Of a stretch of 64,000 nucleotides of DNA, positions 1-11,651 are shown piece by piece (the first letter of the stretch is position 1; each line of letters opens with the position of its first letter). The DNA is from Scenedesmus sp. ARA3 (taxonomy: Eukaryota; Chlorophyta; Chlorophyceae; Sphaeropleales; Scenedesmaceae). The notes beneath the pieces were generated by a model. The model ran no database searches and was not told where the DNA came from. It was given only the letters and a program-made list of their open reading frames with translations. A program made the position numbers and the translations under genes. The stretch lies in the NCBI GenBank assembly GCA_004335835.1, contig RWJK01000386.1, positions 1 to 64,000 on the forward strand, given 5' to 3'.

Positions 1-2818
1 GAACAATCTCGAAAACAACGACATCTATGAAAACTTACTGCTTTCTATCTTACACCTTACATCTGCTGGTGAATGCATGCATGCCCACATGCGGCATACG
101 GGGCAGCATATTGCAGTGTGTCGATCAAGAGCTGGTTGTGTTGTAGGCGGCATTTTGCAGTGAGGATCTAGTCACTATCCCTGTCTTCTGTTTGAATGTC
201 ATCACCATTTGAGATGGTGTAAGCAGGCCCATGCGATACTTGGGGAATCATCAGACTCCCGGGTGTCTCAGTGGGATGCTGTGTACTGCGCTGTGGTTTC
301 TTGCATTGATGTTGGCAGCAGCTTTGCCAGTACGCTGTTGCGGGCAACTATCTTCTAGGAAGGTTCTACAGGCTGCTGTGTGCCTGCTGAATCGTCTGTG
401 CATTACACACCGACTGTTGGGTTGCCCACCAATGCGCAATGCGCGCTGCTTGCTCGTGGTATTCTTTCTGCTGCCAGCTGCATCCCAATGCTATCATGGT
501 GTTGCCTGGCATGCACACATGCATACATCTGTGGCCCATGCCTTGAAGTACAAAAGTGCCAAGCCGCATGGTGCTTGCAAGTACAAAAGTACCTGCAGTG
601 CTTGTCAGGTTTTGAGTCCTGATGCATGCTCTGGCACGTTGCATGCTGGTGCACTGGCACCAACACAGAGCTGGTTGCTGTGCAGCACCAATATTGTTGA
701 GGAGCTTGTAAGAGGTGGTGCAGCGTGGCTGCTGTGCCATCAGCTGCCAGGTGGATGTCACTCCTCCGCAGTTGTATTCATCGCTGGGTGTCATATGTGC
801 CTTGGCACCCTGCGTAAGTGCTTCATCATGGTATAGCAGTATGGTTCTGGGCAGCGGATTTGTACAGGATTCACCTGCTGGACCATGCGCTGAAGATGGA
901 TAGATAGCGGGGTTACACGGTGTTTTCATGCTGCATACGCCACCACAGAACCAGGCTTTGAATGCTGTCTTCAGATGGCACTTAGAGGCACCTTCCCTGG
1001 TGGCACAGGCATTGGTTGTTCCGTTGAGCAGCATTAGCTGCCGTATGTCAGCCGAAACAATGCACGCCTCCAGGTGTGATCCAAACTGTTTGCAGTTTTG
1101 ACGCCAATGTGCACGCGCTGGCCAGATTAATATGGCTCGAGTCGTTGCGGTGCTAGCTTCAGCTGCATATGACGCAGCTGTAGCTGACACGCCTGCGGCA
1201 CTGCTATAGCCACCATTTTGCCTTGCGTGTGTTTCCTGCAGCAACACACACCACCTACTAGTAGTGTTGCTGCGATGAGGGCTTGTTTCACCCTGGAGGG
1301 TCCGTGGTGGCACAGCTGCATGCAGACAAGGTACCTGGCTTTGTCAGCATGTTGATTTGCTCACTGCAAGCCTATCTGGCAGCCCATGGTATGCTAGAAG
1401 CTGTGGTATGCGTGCAAAGGCAGACAAGTGCACCTAACCTAGGGGCAGTTGTGCTGTTGATGTATGTCACTTTTCCAAGATCGTGAGGTTGTGCCAAATG
1501 CTTTCACAAGAGCTTTTGAGCGGGGTGTGTGGTGACTATTGTCACTGCTGGGATTCTGAAATGTGTGTGTGCACAAAGTTGAGCTCATGCATAATGTGTT
1601 GCATCGAAACGCGCATCAGGGCCTGGCATGTGTGGGTTGAATGCTTCCACATGTGCACCGTGATCCACCACAAGTACGCGCCAAAACGTGTGCCCAGGGC
1701 CCTAGTGAAGGGGGTCCTCACATGATAGCTCCTTGGGTAGGATTGAAAGTGTATCTGGCTGCAAGTGCGCTAAGGGCGTTTGGGGATCAACTGCACGCTA
1801 CAGTGACATGACATTTTGGTTACTGCTGGATAGCAGAGGTAAAGAACAGCATCACCGCTTGTGTGTGCTGATGCATGCATATGTGGTGTTCGTCAGCTGA
1901 AGGTGGTGTGTTGCTTGGCAGTCAGTCACTGCCAACAGCCACGCATGGGTCCATCTACTTCCTGCGTGTCCTGTGGCATCTGTGCAATGCGCAGCTGCCT
2001 CAGCTGCAGCAGCTGCCTGTACATTTCTGCTGCAGCGGCATCCTGCAGAAAAGACTATGCTGCCTTACCATGTAGATTTCTTTTGGCTTTGCCTTTTGGC
2101 GCCAAATTGCTCTGATAGCTCGAGCACCACCCACCCACCTGATGCACAGTAGACGTCTGTGGTGGGCTGTTCGGACATCCTTTGCATGTGTGCAGTGCTG
2201 CATATTTGTGCAACGCCATCATGCACCCAATCAGCACACACACCAGCTGTCTTTTTCCCCGAGGTGGCGGAGATATGCTGTTTGTGCAGCATGGGTTTGC
2301 AGAGATCGCATCAGCTTTCTATTACAGGAACATCAGACAGGCAGGTGGCTGGCTGCTGCTCGTTGTGAAGAGGAAGGTTGCACGGCCAATGCCGTAGTTG
2401 GCATTCTGGCACTTGGCATTGCACCTTCCGAACGGCAAGTGCCAACTCAGAGGCCTCCTGCCATCAACCTGACCACTGTTGCTCCAGCCAGTGCTGTCCT
2501 GTTTGAGGCTTGCTTTGGGTGATCACACCTGCTGTGGGCAAATCATGGGGTCTGCAAAGAGTGCTGACAACATCCGCGCGGCCATCGTCGATTCTTGCAT
2601 CCTTGTACATAGTCAAAATTGCTGGGGTGGCCCGTGCTGTGCATGCCTGCCTGGTGCAGCAAACATTCCGCGTGCTTGTACTACGCAGGGGAGGGCAGCT
2701 GTTGGTGCTTGCCAACAATGTGTGCAGTTGTGCCGTCAGCGTGCATTGCGGGTGCTGTTGGTGAAAATGTGTGTGGCCTGCAGCATCAGCTTGTGGGGTG
2801 TTAGCACTGCACGACTAG

Positions 2819-2820
<2 letters not shown>

Positions 2821-2862
<42 letters not shown>
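2821..2862. repeat. (CTG)14 microsatellite
   Basis: Fourteen uninterrupted CTG triplets in non-coding DNA. Confidence 0.95.
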
Positions 2863-2863
<1 letters not shown>

Positions 2864-3333
2864 ACAACAGACACTGCACCTACACGTGCCAGTGCACGTG
2901 CTGTTTTGGTCCCAATGTGCAGCTGGTTGAGGCAGCGGTGGCAGCAAATTGCCAATGCGAAGTTGGGGTTTCCTGGTGTTACTTGTGCGGGCTTTTTTTA
3001 TAACAAAGGCAGCCACATAGTAAGGCTGGGTATTTGGCAGGTTGGCTGTTGTGTCTGCCTGATATGCAGGCAGATACCTGGGTTTGGGAAATGACATTTG
3101 GTTGAAAGCACAGCAAGGGGCAGGGAAATGGATGCCTGAAAGGGGGTGGCTGCAGCATTGCCTGCTGCTTCCCTTGCACCCTTCTGTGCTCTAGCATGCA
3201 TGGCATCATCTGTTTCATCTCCGGATTGCTGGACTGATGTTGAGTGGTTTCTAAGAGCTGTATGCTGTTTTCATACACACAACGCCGCGCATACGAGGCT
3301 GCACAGGTGTCAAAACAGCTTGCCTAGTCCACC

Positions 3334-3424
3334 TGCGAGCAGGTTTTAGAACAATGTTCTGATTCCTCTTTGCGCAGTTGCGAGCAGGTTCCTGAGCAAA
3401 CGTTCTGATTCCGCTTTGCGCAGC
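3334..3424. repeat. 45-bp tandem duplication
   Basis: Two adjacent copies, starting at 3334 and 3379, each begin TGCGAGCAGGTT and end TTTGCGCAG, with scattered substitutions in the middle. Nothing coding overlaps them. Confidence 0.85.
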
Positions 3425-3702
3425 TGCCGGCTCTTGTCAACAGGACACCGCAGTGCATCACTGACATTTTTGCCAGTTAAAGCTGACTGGAGCTGGACCA
3501 TATGCCCCCGGGCCCTTGCACTGTTTTAGTGGATGCTGCTGTGTATGTACGCTCAACATCGGCGCAGGTTCCTCTGAATCGCGGATAACACGCATGTATG
3601 CAATGCCGTTGCTGGATCACATGTGTGCCACATGGTGTGTGGTGTACAGCAGGCGTGGCGCAAACCGGGCACAGCTGCCTGGTCCTGTTGCATGGCTGAC
3701 AC

Positions 3703-3748
3703 AACGCAGCTGCTAAAAGCACGCTGCGTTGGTTTTAGCAGCTGCGTT
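3703..3748. repeat. perfect 16-bp inverted repeat with a 14-nt loop
   Basis: Arm AACGCAGCTGCTAAAA at 3703-3718 is the exact reverse complement of 3733-3748, separated by 14 nt. It would fold into a stable hairpin as RNA or extrude as a cruciform. No family is recognised. Confidence 0.9.
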
Positions 3749-4131
3749 GGCCAAGCAGCATGACGCTGCTAGCCTGGAATGTGCAGCCAGCTAGAATTGC
3801 GTGTGTGTTGGGCCATGCAATGCACCCAGACGGTGACTCTGGTTTGGAGTGGTTGTTGCGTCAGTTTTGATGACACCAGAGCATTAGTAGCATTACAGGC
3901 TTGTGCTTTTGTGCTGCTTGCAGCCTGCTGGATGCAGTTGCATGTGCTGCCGTGCTTGGTACTACCATCTAGTCATTTGTTGTCCGTCATCGGCCCTTTG
4001 GATGCAATTGTTGTCATCACGCAGTGCAGCACACGGCTTGTGACTTGTGTGGTCATAACGTTAGTTGTGCGGCTGCTCACCCACCTCACGCGGCGCAATG
4101 CTGGTCACAGCCGCTGTGTATGCAGCTGGCA

Positions 4132-4180
4132 CACGACTACACGCCATTGCGCACGCGGCGCAGTGCGTAGTGTAGTCGTG
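4132..4180. repeat. nested inverted repeat (49-nt hairpin)
   Basis: Outer arms CACGACTACAC (4132-4142) and GTGTAGTCGTG (4170-4180) are exact reverse complements. Inside them, CATTGCGC and GCGCAGTG pair at seven of eight positions around a five-base loop. It could be an RNA hairpin or the end of a small element; neither is proven. Confidence 0.85.
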
Positions 4181-4557
4181 GCACAACAGTCACTATCTGA
4201 CCATTCACGTGACGCCTGTTGTGCAGCGTGCATGTCACTGTGGTGCTACATGCACGAGGCGTTTCTCACGCTCTTTGATCGGGCCAGTTCACATGTACAG
4301 CGTGCTGTCTAGCGCTCCCTGTGACAGGGCTCCTGCGTCACACTGATATTCTCGTTTGTGATATGACAGTTTTACCATTTGTACTGCAGCACTGGCTCGT
4401 CGCGTATGCATCATTGTTGTTGATGTTGGCATCATCGTTGAATCGTCAGATGCGGCTCAGCGCCGCCACCTCATCAGTCAAAGGGCTTTGGGCCTGCAGA
4501 GGCCGTGCTTCAGGTACTACCTGATCGTGGTACAACAGACGGATGGTGTTTTGCAAT

Positions 4558-4628
4558 CTGCGTTTGTGGAACCTTGGATTTCCTTGTGTGGATCTGCGTT
4601 TGTGGAACCTTGGAATTCCTTGTGTCGA
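4558..4628. repeat. 36-bp tandem duplication
   Basis: Two copies of a unit beginning CTGCGTTTGTGGAACCTTGG, at 4558 and 4594, differ at only a few positions. Confidence 0.85.
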
Positions 4629-5272
4629 GCCTGAGGCGGCCTTGGCAAGGGCCTCCCACACTGATCATGATCGGATCATGATGTTGTGCGTCAACAGAGC
4701 AGGGCCTGGTGAGGCTGTCGTAGTGTACACGATTGTACCACTACTGGTAGCCGCTGCGGTTACAGTCTGCAGGCACATGTCATGTGCCTCCAGCTACACT
4801 GCAAGCGTGTACGCATGCATGCGTGCTCTCATGTGAGCGCCCTGGGAGGGCTACTGCTGGTGGCACATGTACAGCAAACAGGCTTGATGCAAACGCACCG
4901 CCGGCGACTCGTGCGTGAATGGGGCACTATCCTCTGTGATCTACCCCTGCCAGGTGTGGAGTAACGACATGCGCATGTTCACTGTGGCACTGCTGGCAGG
5001 TGTATCAGGCTCATCATCATGTTACTCATCAAGCCATAGCATCAACGCCATGGCAGGTGTATCAGGCTGTGCGCGCACATACGCCACCTGCTTCGCCCTG
5101 TCACAGTGAGTCGTATTCAAGGGTTTTAGCGTGCATGCAGGTCAATCATTCAATGCAAGTTGCAAGGATGATGCAGCATAATGAGTACTCACATGGCCTG
5201 AACTGGTCCCCCAAAAGTTATGAGTCGTCCCATCATGCATGAGTCTGCTGCGATGCACCGTTTTGAACATGC

Positions 5273-5318
5273 ACTGCTTGAAGGTGCGCAACAATGCATT
5301 TACCACGGTCTTTTGTGA
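5273..5318 (+). repeat. dispersed repeat, partial copy C
   Basis: Shares GCTTGAAGGTGCGCA followed by TGCATTTACCA with the better-preserved copies at 7.9, 36.7 and 53.0 kb. Only the core of the family is retained. Confidence 0.5.
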
Positions 5319-6110
5319 TCCTGGAGCTGTATACATTCTTCCTTTTACATGTAAAATGATGAATTCTATACAAACAATATATAGATGTGTTACCGTAACA
5401 GAGGCCCACTTAAGTACACTAGTACTTGTGTACAAGTGACACACACAAACATGACGCCGCCGTTGGCTGGTGTGAGCTCGTCATGATGATGCGCCACTGC
5501 TTCGATACACTGCTCCTACTGAAGCAGCAGCAGATTAATCTGTCTAGACAGCAGAAAACGTACCATGGTCTTACGACTGTGATCAGGCCCACACAACCCT
5601 AATGGACGCCCACTGGCGCCGCCTACAACACAACAGCTGAGATGGCTGCTTAAACTACATGACGTAACACACACACATGCAGTGCTGTGTCTTCCACAGA
5701 TGTACTGCACATGTATGCCTGGAGCAAGTTGCATGCAACAGCAGCGGCCTGCTAGCGGCTAGCATGCACCACATGTTGCAGCACGCCCGGCGCAATGATG
5801 CTGCATGTGTTAGCCAGGCTGCCACAGGGTATGACAGTAGGGGCAGAACCGACATTGACGTCTCAGTGCGCATACAAAAGTGCGTAGGCTGCTGCTGCAG
5901 ATGCTGAGTGAATGCTCTGCACCCAACCGCTGCCCCACCAGCAAGCATGTGCAAGACAACACAACTCATCGCTCCCGCTAACCCAAGCACAACACATACG
6001 TCCGCACCACACTGCTGCGGCCACAGTAAGCAGTGCACGGCTGGCGTCCACTTGGCAGCTGGGCCGCGGCTACCAGCCGCACAAATGCAAGCTGCATCTG
6101 CTACTCGGCC

Positions 6111-6160
6111 TTTTTACTCCGCACGTGTTTTTTACTCCGCACGTGTTTTCTACTCCACAC
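6111..6160. repeat. 17-bp unit, three tandem copies
   Basis: TTTTTACTCCGCACGTG occurs nearly three times in succession, the last copy diverged. It lies just downstream of the stop of the minus-strand gene ending at 6218, so it may be in its 3' UTR. Confidence 0.8.
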
Positions 6161-6217
6161 CGCTGCACTTGCACGCCTACATGTACAGCTGCAGACTCTT
6201 CCTTCACACCGGCAGGC

Positions 6218-7206
6218 TTACTTCACTAGGGGCCTGTCATGCTTGGTGTCAGCGCTGCAAGCCATGGACCTGTAGCGGTCCATCTCCTTCAAATAGCTCG
6301 GCTTGCTGCTGTCGTCTTCTGGAGCAGCCGCGGTCCGACACGGTAGCGCAAGAGGCCGGTTTGTGGTTTGCAGGACACACAGTGCAGCCTTGGCAGTTAG
6401 CAGCCCGCATGGCCCTTGACAGCCCGCGTGGCAGCCGCACAGGCACGAGTACACAGGCATGCTGGGCCAGCAATGCTGGCTGCAGGAACTGCAGGGCTGA
6501 AGTAATGCGCAGCCCGCGCTGCTGTTGGGGTTCATGTGCGGGGCAAAGAGCTGAAGCAGCAGGCCATAGCCAGCGGCTGGAGTGCTCCTGATCAGCAGCA
6601 CACATGCATGATGAATACATGCGCGCGCATGCTGCTGTCCCAGCTGCCTGCTGCTGCCACCCTGCAGCTCCGCCCTACCTTTCTTCTGCCGCTTGGCATC
6701 TGGCAGGCCTGCTGTTCGCCGCTGCAAGCCTTTGACTATGGAGTTGCTTTTCAGCGCCACTGGCTTTGACTTCTGCTTGTGCTGCAAGTGTAGCGGCGCG
6801 TCCTTGTAGTAACCTGTGCCCTGCTCGCCTGTTGTGGTGCGTTGCAGGTGGAGGCTCTACCGCATTTAGGGGACATTGAGGCTTTACGAACATGTTGTTG
6901 ATGTGCAAGAGCACGCTTGGAATGGATTGCATGACGTGGGCGCTGAGCATAGTGCTGCAGCTGCAGCTGCTGCTGTCACCCATCGCACCCACCAGTCTTG
7001 AACACAAAGCCCTCCCTGGCGCCTGAGAATGACGGCTGGAAGTCTGGATCGTCTGCCTGTTTGCTGGTTGCTGGAGGCGATGGAACGTCAGCAGCTGCCT
7101 CGGACGCATCAGTAGATGCCGCACTCGGCTGCTCCGCTTTCTGCATATTCTTGAACTTTTCTAGAAAGCTGCCATCGTTTGCGAAGGGTGGAGGAGGGGC
7201 TGCCAT
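6218..7206 (-). CDS. conserved small eukaryotic protein, 154 aa, three exons, function unknown
   Basis: Exons read on the minus strand are 7206-6993, 6828-6679 and 6318-6218. Both introns start GT and end AG, both junctions fall in phase 1, and the frame closes to 154 residues with stop TAA. The N-terminus is Pro-rich and then has FANDGSFLEKFKNMQ. The middle holds GFVFKTGEQGTGYYKD, whose codon for the first GEQG glycine is split by intron 1, followed by a Lys-rich nuclear-type stretch ending in KRQKK. The C-terminus is SYLKEMDRY followed by KHDRPLVK. These blocks look strongly conserved and soluble, with no signal peptide or membrane segment, so a nuclear role is plausible, but I cannot name the family and assign no function. 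The start is the only ATG before the conserved block. Its 3' side enters the C/A-rich (plus) flank. Confidence 0.8.
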
Positions 7207-7368
7207 GCTGGGAACACGAGAACACTACAGAAGACACGACACCAGGACTGCAGCTCTGTTCACTGAAGGAGTCTCAGATTGCACACTCTACCGGTCTTTA
7301 CAAGTCAAATCAAGACCAAGAGGACTTGGTCACCTGCCAGTGCCAATCTCAGTTGCGTCAGTGATCAG

Positions 7369-7660
7369 CTAACATAGCCAGGGCTGGTGTTCAGGCTTCA
7401 GCTGCAGTAACAGCGCTGTCAGCAAGCAAGCAGGCCGGGTCAGCAAGAATTGCTTGAAGCAGGTCGTGCAATATGGTTCGCTGTTTTCAGGCACGATTCT
7501 GCTAAGTCTGCAAGGCAACTGCGCGTGAGGAGGTTCCATGTTGACTGCAGGGTCCTCACTGTGAAAGGCATCATGCCACAGTGGGGGCAGCTTTCCAGTT
7601 CCGCTGCAGCCAGCTCGGCTGTACAAGGTTCATCCTCCCTGAAATGCCTGCGCACCTCGC
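7369..7660 (-). pseudogene. TFIIIC-type zinc-finger fragment with an apparent frameshift
   Basis: On the minus strand one frame reads EDEPCTAELAAAELESCPHCGMMPF. At about 7573 the sense passes to a second frame reading HSEDPAVNMEPPHAQLPC and, later, ENSEPYCTTCFKQFL, ending at a stop at 7369. Put side by side, the spacing CxxCG..PF, then H-x4-C, then CxxC matches the C-terminal zinc finger known from TFIIIC90/GTF3C4-type proteins, although one expected Cys is missing (sequence VNM). The only GT-AG pair available at the junction would remove under 50 nt and gives a stop, so a one-base deletion, a sequence error or gene decay are the simplest readings. Only about 290 bp are recognisable, and the upstream flank holds a dispersed repeat. 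The family call is inference from spacing. Confidence 0.4.
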
Positions 7661-8299
7661 GTATTATGAGTTGCAGACATTACAAATAGCAAAAGCGTAG
7701 GGTGCCTGCCAGGCTGGACACAACGTTGTGTTAACATGGTCTACCCTGGACTACATGAAGACAGGGTGCAGCAGTCACAAGTGCCTATCCGCTTGGGTAG
7801 TGCCATTTGTTGACGTTGCTGCTGCCCTGTACACCTTCTTTGCGCCTACAGGTATGTCTGTCGCAAGATCCCGTGCTTCTGGACTGCTGTGCCTGCATCC
7901 TCAGCCCACTTGGAGCGCCAGGAGCCCTAGGGCGGGGGGCTTCTGGACCAGCATTGCTTGAAGGTGCACAGTTATGCTTTTACCATGCTTAGAATCGTCC
8001 AATTTACATGGCATGGCAATTCGACCATACTTGCCAAAATGACTATGGATACATTGGTTCAGGTCGGTGTCAGCGTTGACTTCACACTGTGGCCCACAGT
8101 GCGGCACTGGAGTCCAGCTCATGCCTCTCCCTCAACAGGTATAAGAACGAAATAAGACACCTACCAAGGCGCGAGGACTACGGTGGATGCATAATTGCGC
8201 ACATGTCAGCCAGCTGGAGTGCGCAAAGGCTGCAGCCCAAGCCCTGCCAACCGATAGCACTTGCACGAGCCGCTGCGCACCGCAACCAGAGGACACTGC
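7661..8299. other. intergenic, with a dispersed repeat
   Basis: No coding pattern was found on either strand apart from the dispersed repeat at 7936-8008. It separates the zinc-finger fragment from the stop of the ADP-ribosylglycohydrolase-like gene. Confidence 0.5.
7936..8008 (+). repeat. dispersed repeat, copy A
   Basis: Begins CTTCTGGACCAGCATTGCTT and runs through GAAGGTGCACAGTTATGC to ATCGTCCAATTTACA. It is near-identical in layout to the inverted copy D at 53.0 kb and shares the first half with copy B at 36.7 kb. Confidence 0.8.
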
Positions 8300-10931
8300 T
8301 CAGCCCAGTATGCGCGGCACTTGCTGCGCACTCACTCCTGCAAGCTCGTTGCCCAGCACCACGACTGCATACTTGCCCACTCGCAGCGTGGACAGAGAGT
8401 CTTCATCCTCTGCTTCTTCTTCAACGCCACCCCCCACCCCCTGCTGTCCTGCAAGCACCACCTGCTGCTGCTCTACTTCAACAGCAGCACCCATCACTGC
8501 TGTCTCCTCTCCCTGCAGCTGCAGCTCCTCACCCTCCTCCTCTGCCTGCTGCTGCATCTGCTTCGGCTGCAGCTGCTGCTCTTGCAGGACACTCCACCAG
8601 GCCCGCGGCACCCAGGAGCAGCCATGCAGCGCTCCTGCAAGTGCTCCTGCAAGGGCTCCCGTAATTGCAGCATAACCGCCAAGGCTAGCTGCAAGCATTA
8701 CAGCCTGCTTTGGGTGCTGCCAGCTGCTGAGCATCACCCACAGTGCCAGCGATGCCGCTTGCGTCCCCTGCAAACATTGTGTGCGCAGCGAGGCGCGGGG
8801 CAGCACGCGCAGCTCAGTGTACATCAGGCATGTGTTTGACTTTGACCACTGTGCAGCTGTGGCACAGCTAGTGCAGGTTCAAAGAACACTGCAGGCCGCA
8901 TGGCAGAGATGCATCAGCCGAATATGCTGCCCACATGCATGCTGCCTGATACACAGGAACAGCAGGCAGATAGATGGCAAGTCACATGGCACAGCAATGC
9001 CGCAGGGCACAGCAACCGTACATACTGTGCAGCGCTGTCCAGCGCAGCAGCACCACAGCTGCACTGCCTCACCTGCATGGCCAGGTTCTGCTTCCACAGC
9101 AGATTGGCGGTTGCCGTGAAGTTTGACCAGTACGCAGAGCCCCAAAAAGCTCTCCAGTCTGTTACAAGGCCCAGGTCAACCATGAGGGGCAGCCGCTGCT
9201 GCAGCAGCTGCAGCTTGGCAGTCATATCTGGTGAGGACTTTGACACAGTCAGCAGGTGCTCCAGCAGCTGCTGAGGTGTTGCTGTCGCAGGCTCGGCCCT
9301 GAGCCACAGCATGACAAAAGGATGACAACAGCAGCAGCAACGCTGGCGTTACGTGGGACATGCGCCGCACCGCAAGCTGGAGGGTTGGAGCAGCCCTGTA
9401 ACAAGGTTTGCTGCAAATATCACAGCTGACACATGTATGGCAAGCACAAACCAAATGTATGCAGCAGGATGGCACAGCTAATGTTGTCAACTGCACACAT
9501 TTCTGGTCAAAACATCTTTGAAGCACCCAAACAGTAACAAACAGCGGCGCTGCGCACTTGGTCAGCCACGCCACAGCTGCTGCGATTGCCACAGCGCCCT
9601 CACTGCCGCGCTCTGTCGGGTGTGTGAACACCACGGCTGCATCTGCTGCCTCTCGTAGCACATCTGCAGAGGCATCCCTGTATGCAACGCCCACCGGGAT
9701 TGCCCGGATCACGCCTGCAAGGAGCAGCACGGTCAGCACAACCGCGGCACTCAAGGCACATGCGGCATGCATGGCTTGCGGAAAGGATGTTGCTTTGCAG
9801 ATAACGGAGGCCGAAGTATTGTGCACGGCAGTACATGCTGTTCACGCGTCGTCCTGTGACGGTGTGCAAACATACAGCGGTTGACCTGTCAACATATGCA
9901 GCACCTGCTGCGCAAATTGCACATGCAAAGCAACAAGTCAGCTGAACAACAGCCGTATGTTTGGTGCTGCCAATCACTGCGTACGCCCTCTGCTTGGCGC
10001 AGCAGCGCCTGACAGGGGGCTTAGGTCTACAGCAGCGTCCCCCAGCTGTACCTGAAAAGTCTTCGGTGCCGTGCAGCTGCCTGTCTGGCCTATGTGAGCA
10101 TGACTGGGACGCACGGCTGGGGGTGACCGCCAGGTATTGCTCCGCATGCTTCGCCAGCAGGAAGGGGTTGGTCCCTGCGCAGTAACACAGCAGGAGCAGC
10201 AGCAGCAGCAGCAGCAGCATATCCATTCGCACCACGGCTTCCCGTCTGTCCATTCAAACCAGTTTGCTCAGCACACGCCTGCAACATCATCACGATTCAA
10301 AACTCGCCATACATGCCCCAAGCCTGACATTCCTACTCGCAAAGATAACGCCTCTTTACAAAGTACTGCAACGGCCATGTTGCACAGTACTGTGACACGT
10401 TAGCAGCCCCACACACCTTCGCTGAGCCCCTCTAAGGCAAGCGCGTTGTAAGGGCTGTAGCGCGCCGCACTGCCTGGGCTGTAGCTCGATGCGAGGCAGT
10501 CCAACATGTCAAACGCGTCTGCCTGCTGCTGCCGCACAAGAGACCAAGCTACTGCCAGCATGGTCACAAAGTCGCCTGTCACATGGCCCGGCGGAAGCGG
10601 GTTGGGGCCCACATCAAATGACCAGGACATATCCTGCAGGGCAGCAAAAGGCGCGTGCATACACAGTTCTGTGTGCGCAATTGGTGCGTGTGTCCCTCAG
10701 CAGTAGCAACACGGATGCATGGGTACAGCACACTCAGTGCACAACTCTATCCTGAGGTGTAAACAGGACATCACATCTCTGATGCTGTATGCACAGTCTG
10801 TGCACTACACAACCCTTTTCTGAACTGTACCTGGGAGCGCACACTGTACCGTTGTACATAAGCATGCATGCAAGCTAGCCAATGGTGCGGCGCACGCCCT
10901 GCTCACGCACTCAACACAATGTATCAGTGTC

Positions 10932-10964
<33 letters not shown>

Positions 10965-11148
10965 GCTGCCGCTGCCGCTGCTGCTGCTTGCACACCTGCA
11001 GCCCTTCAGGGAACAGCCGCGCCAGCCTGTAATGCTTTTCAGGCTCCACTTGCGCACCCAACGCATTGCCGCACATAGACCCCACCAGGGCACCCACTGC
11101 ACGATCCTGGACGCCGTACAAATCGAGGCAGGGATCTGCTACAGCTGC

Positions 11149-11181
<33 letters not shown>

Positions 11182-11651
11182 CGCTCCTGATGCTGCTACT
11201 GCTGCTGCTGCAGATGTACTTGCAGAGGGTGCTTCTGGCGGCGGCGCTGTTGCACTAGGGGGCCCTGCGAGGGCTGCTGTTACTAGGTGCTGCTGCCGCT
11301 GCCTGCGGCTGCTCAACGTACTGCTGTGTTGCTGCACTGCTGAGCAGGGCTGCTGCAGCTGCAGATGCTGCTGCATGCATGGGCGGATAGCCCGTATTTG
11401 AGGCAGCGCACAGCATTGCAGGCGTTGCCTGTGCTGCGCAGTCCTGCTGCTGTTGCTGCTGCTGGCTAGCGCTGACGGGAGGCAGGGACACAAAAAGGTG
11501 CAGCAGGTGAAACACATGCATATGTTATGATATTGAAGGTGCTGAAGACCTCAACGCCACGTGCAGCATGCAGGTAATGGAAGCAGCAGCAACAGCAGCC
11601 TGCTGCTGCAAACGCCTTACCTGTGGAGTGCGGCATGCTCGCTGCTCGCAT
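8300..11651 (-). CDS. ADP-ribosylglycohydrolase-fold protein with lost metal site (565 aa, seven exons)
   Basis: Exons on the minus strand: 11651-11621, 11471-10996, 10633-10417, 10174-10052, 9714-9558, 9298-9073 and 8767-8300. All introns are GT-AG and the frame closes. Residues 1 to about 130 are an Ala/Ser/Gln-rich leader starting MRAASMPHST, possibly an organelle transit peptide (inference). The DraG/ARH fold follows: DRAVGALVGSMCGNALG near 135, PPGHVTGDFVTMLAVAWSLV near 180, GVIRAIPVGVAYRDA, a helical block ending WGSAYWSNF, then AASLGGYAAITGALAGALAG and a Glu/Gln-rich tail. In active family members the three signatures read GDALG, TDDT and GGDTDT and bind two Mg ions. Here they read GNALG, TGDF and GGYAAI, so the Asp ligands are mostly gone. 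The fold is probably kept and hydrolysis of ADP-ribosyl bonds probably lost. The start is the first ATG in a short first exon with a strong donor; an additional 5' exon is possible. Confidence 0.85.

Larger units (their letters stand above)
1..6217. other. gene-free region, G/T-rich on the plus strand until about 5.3 kb
   Basis: I find no supportable gene here. Open frames exist on both strands but they are Cys/His/Ala-rich, lack family patterns and overlap each other. The plus strand is visibly rich in T and G up to about 5.3 kb and then becomes C/A-rich toward the end of the minus-strand gene at 6218. The same asymmetry lies downstream of other genes in this window, so the first 5 kb could be the 3' flank or long 3' UTR of a plus-strand gene outside the window (inference). 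It contains a CTG microsatellite, two duplications, two hairpins, a triplicated 17-mer and one copy of a dispersed repeat, listed separately. Confidence 0.6.

Noticed and set aside
231..1313. Overlapping open frames on both strands near the window start (201 aa plus, 315 aa minus)
   Set aside because: Both are Cys/His/Ala-rich, overlap each other antisense, start mid-sequence and show no family pattern or splice structure. They look like chance frames in GC-rich DNA.
7901..8122. Minus-strand frame that might extend the ADP-ribosylglycohydrolase gene or the zinc-finger fragment
   Set aside because: Most of it is the reverse complement of dispersed repeat copy A, and no junction joins it in frame to either gene.
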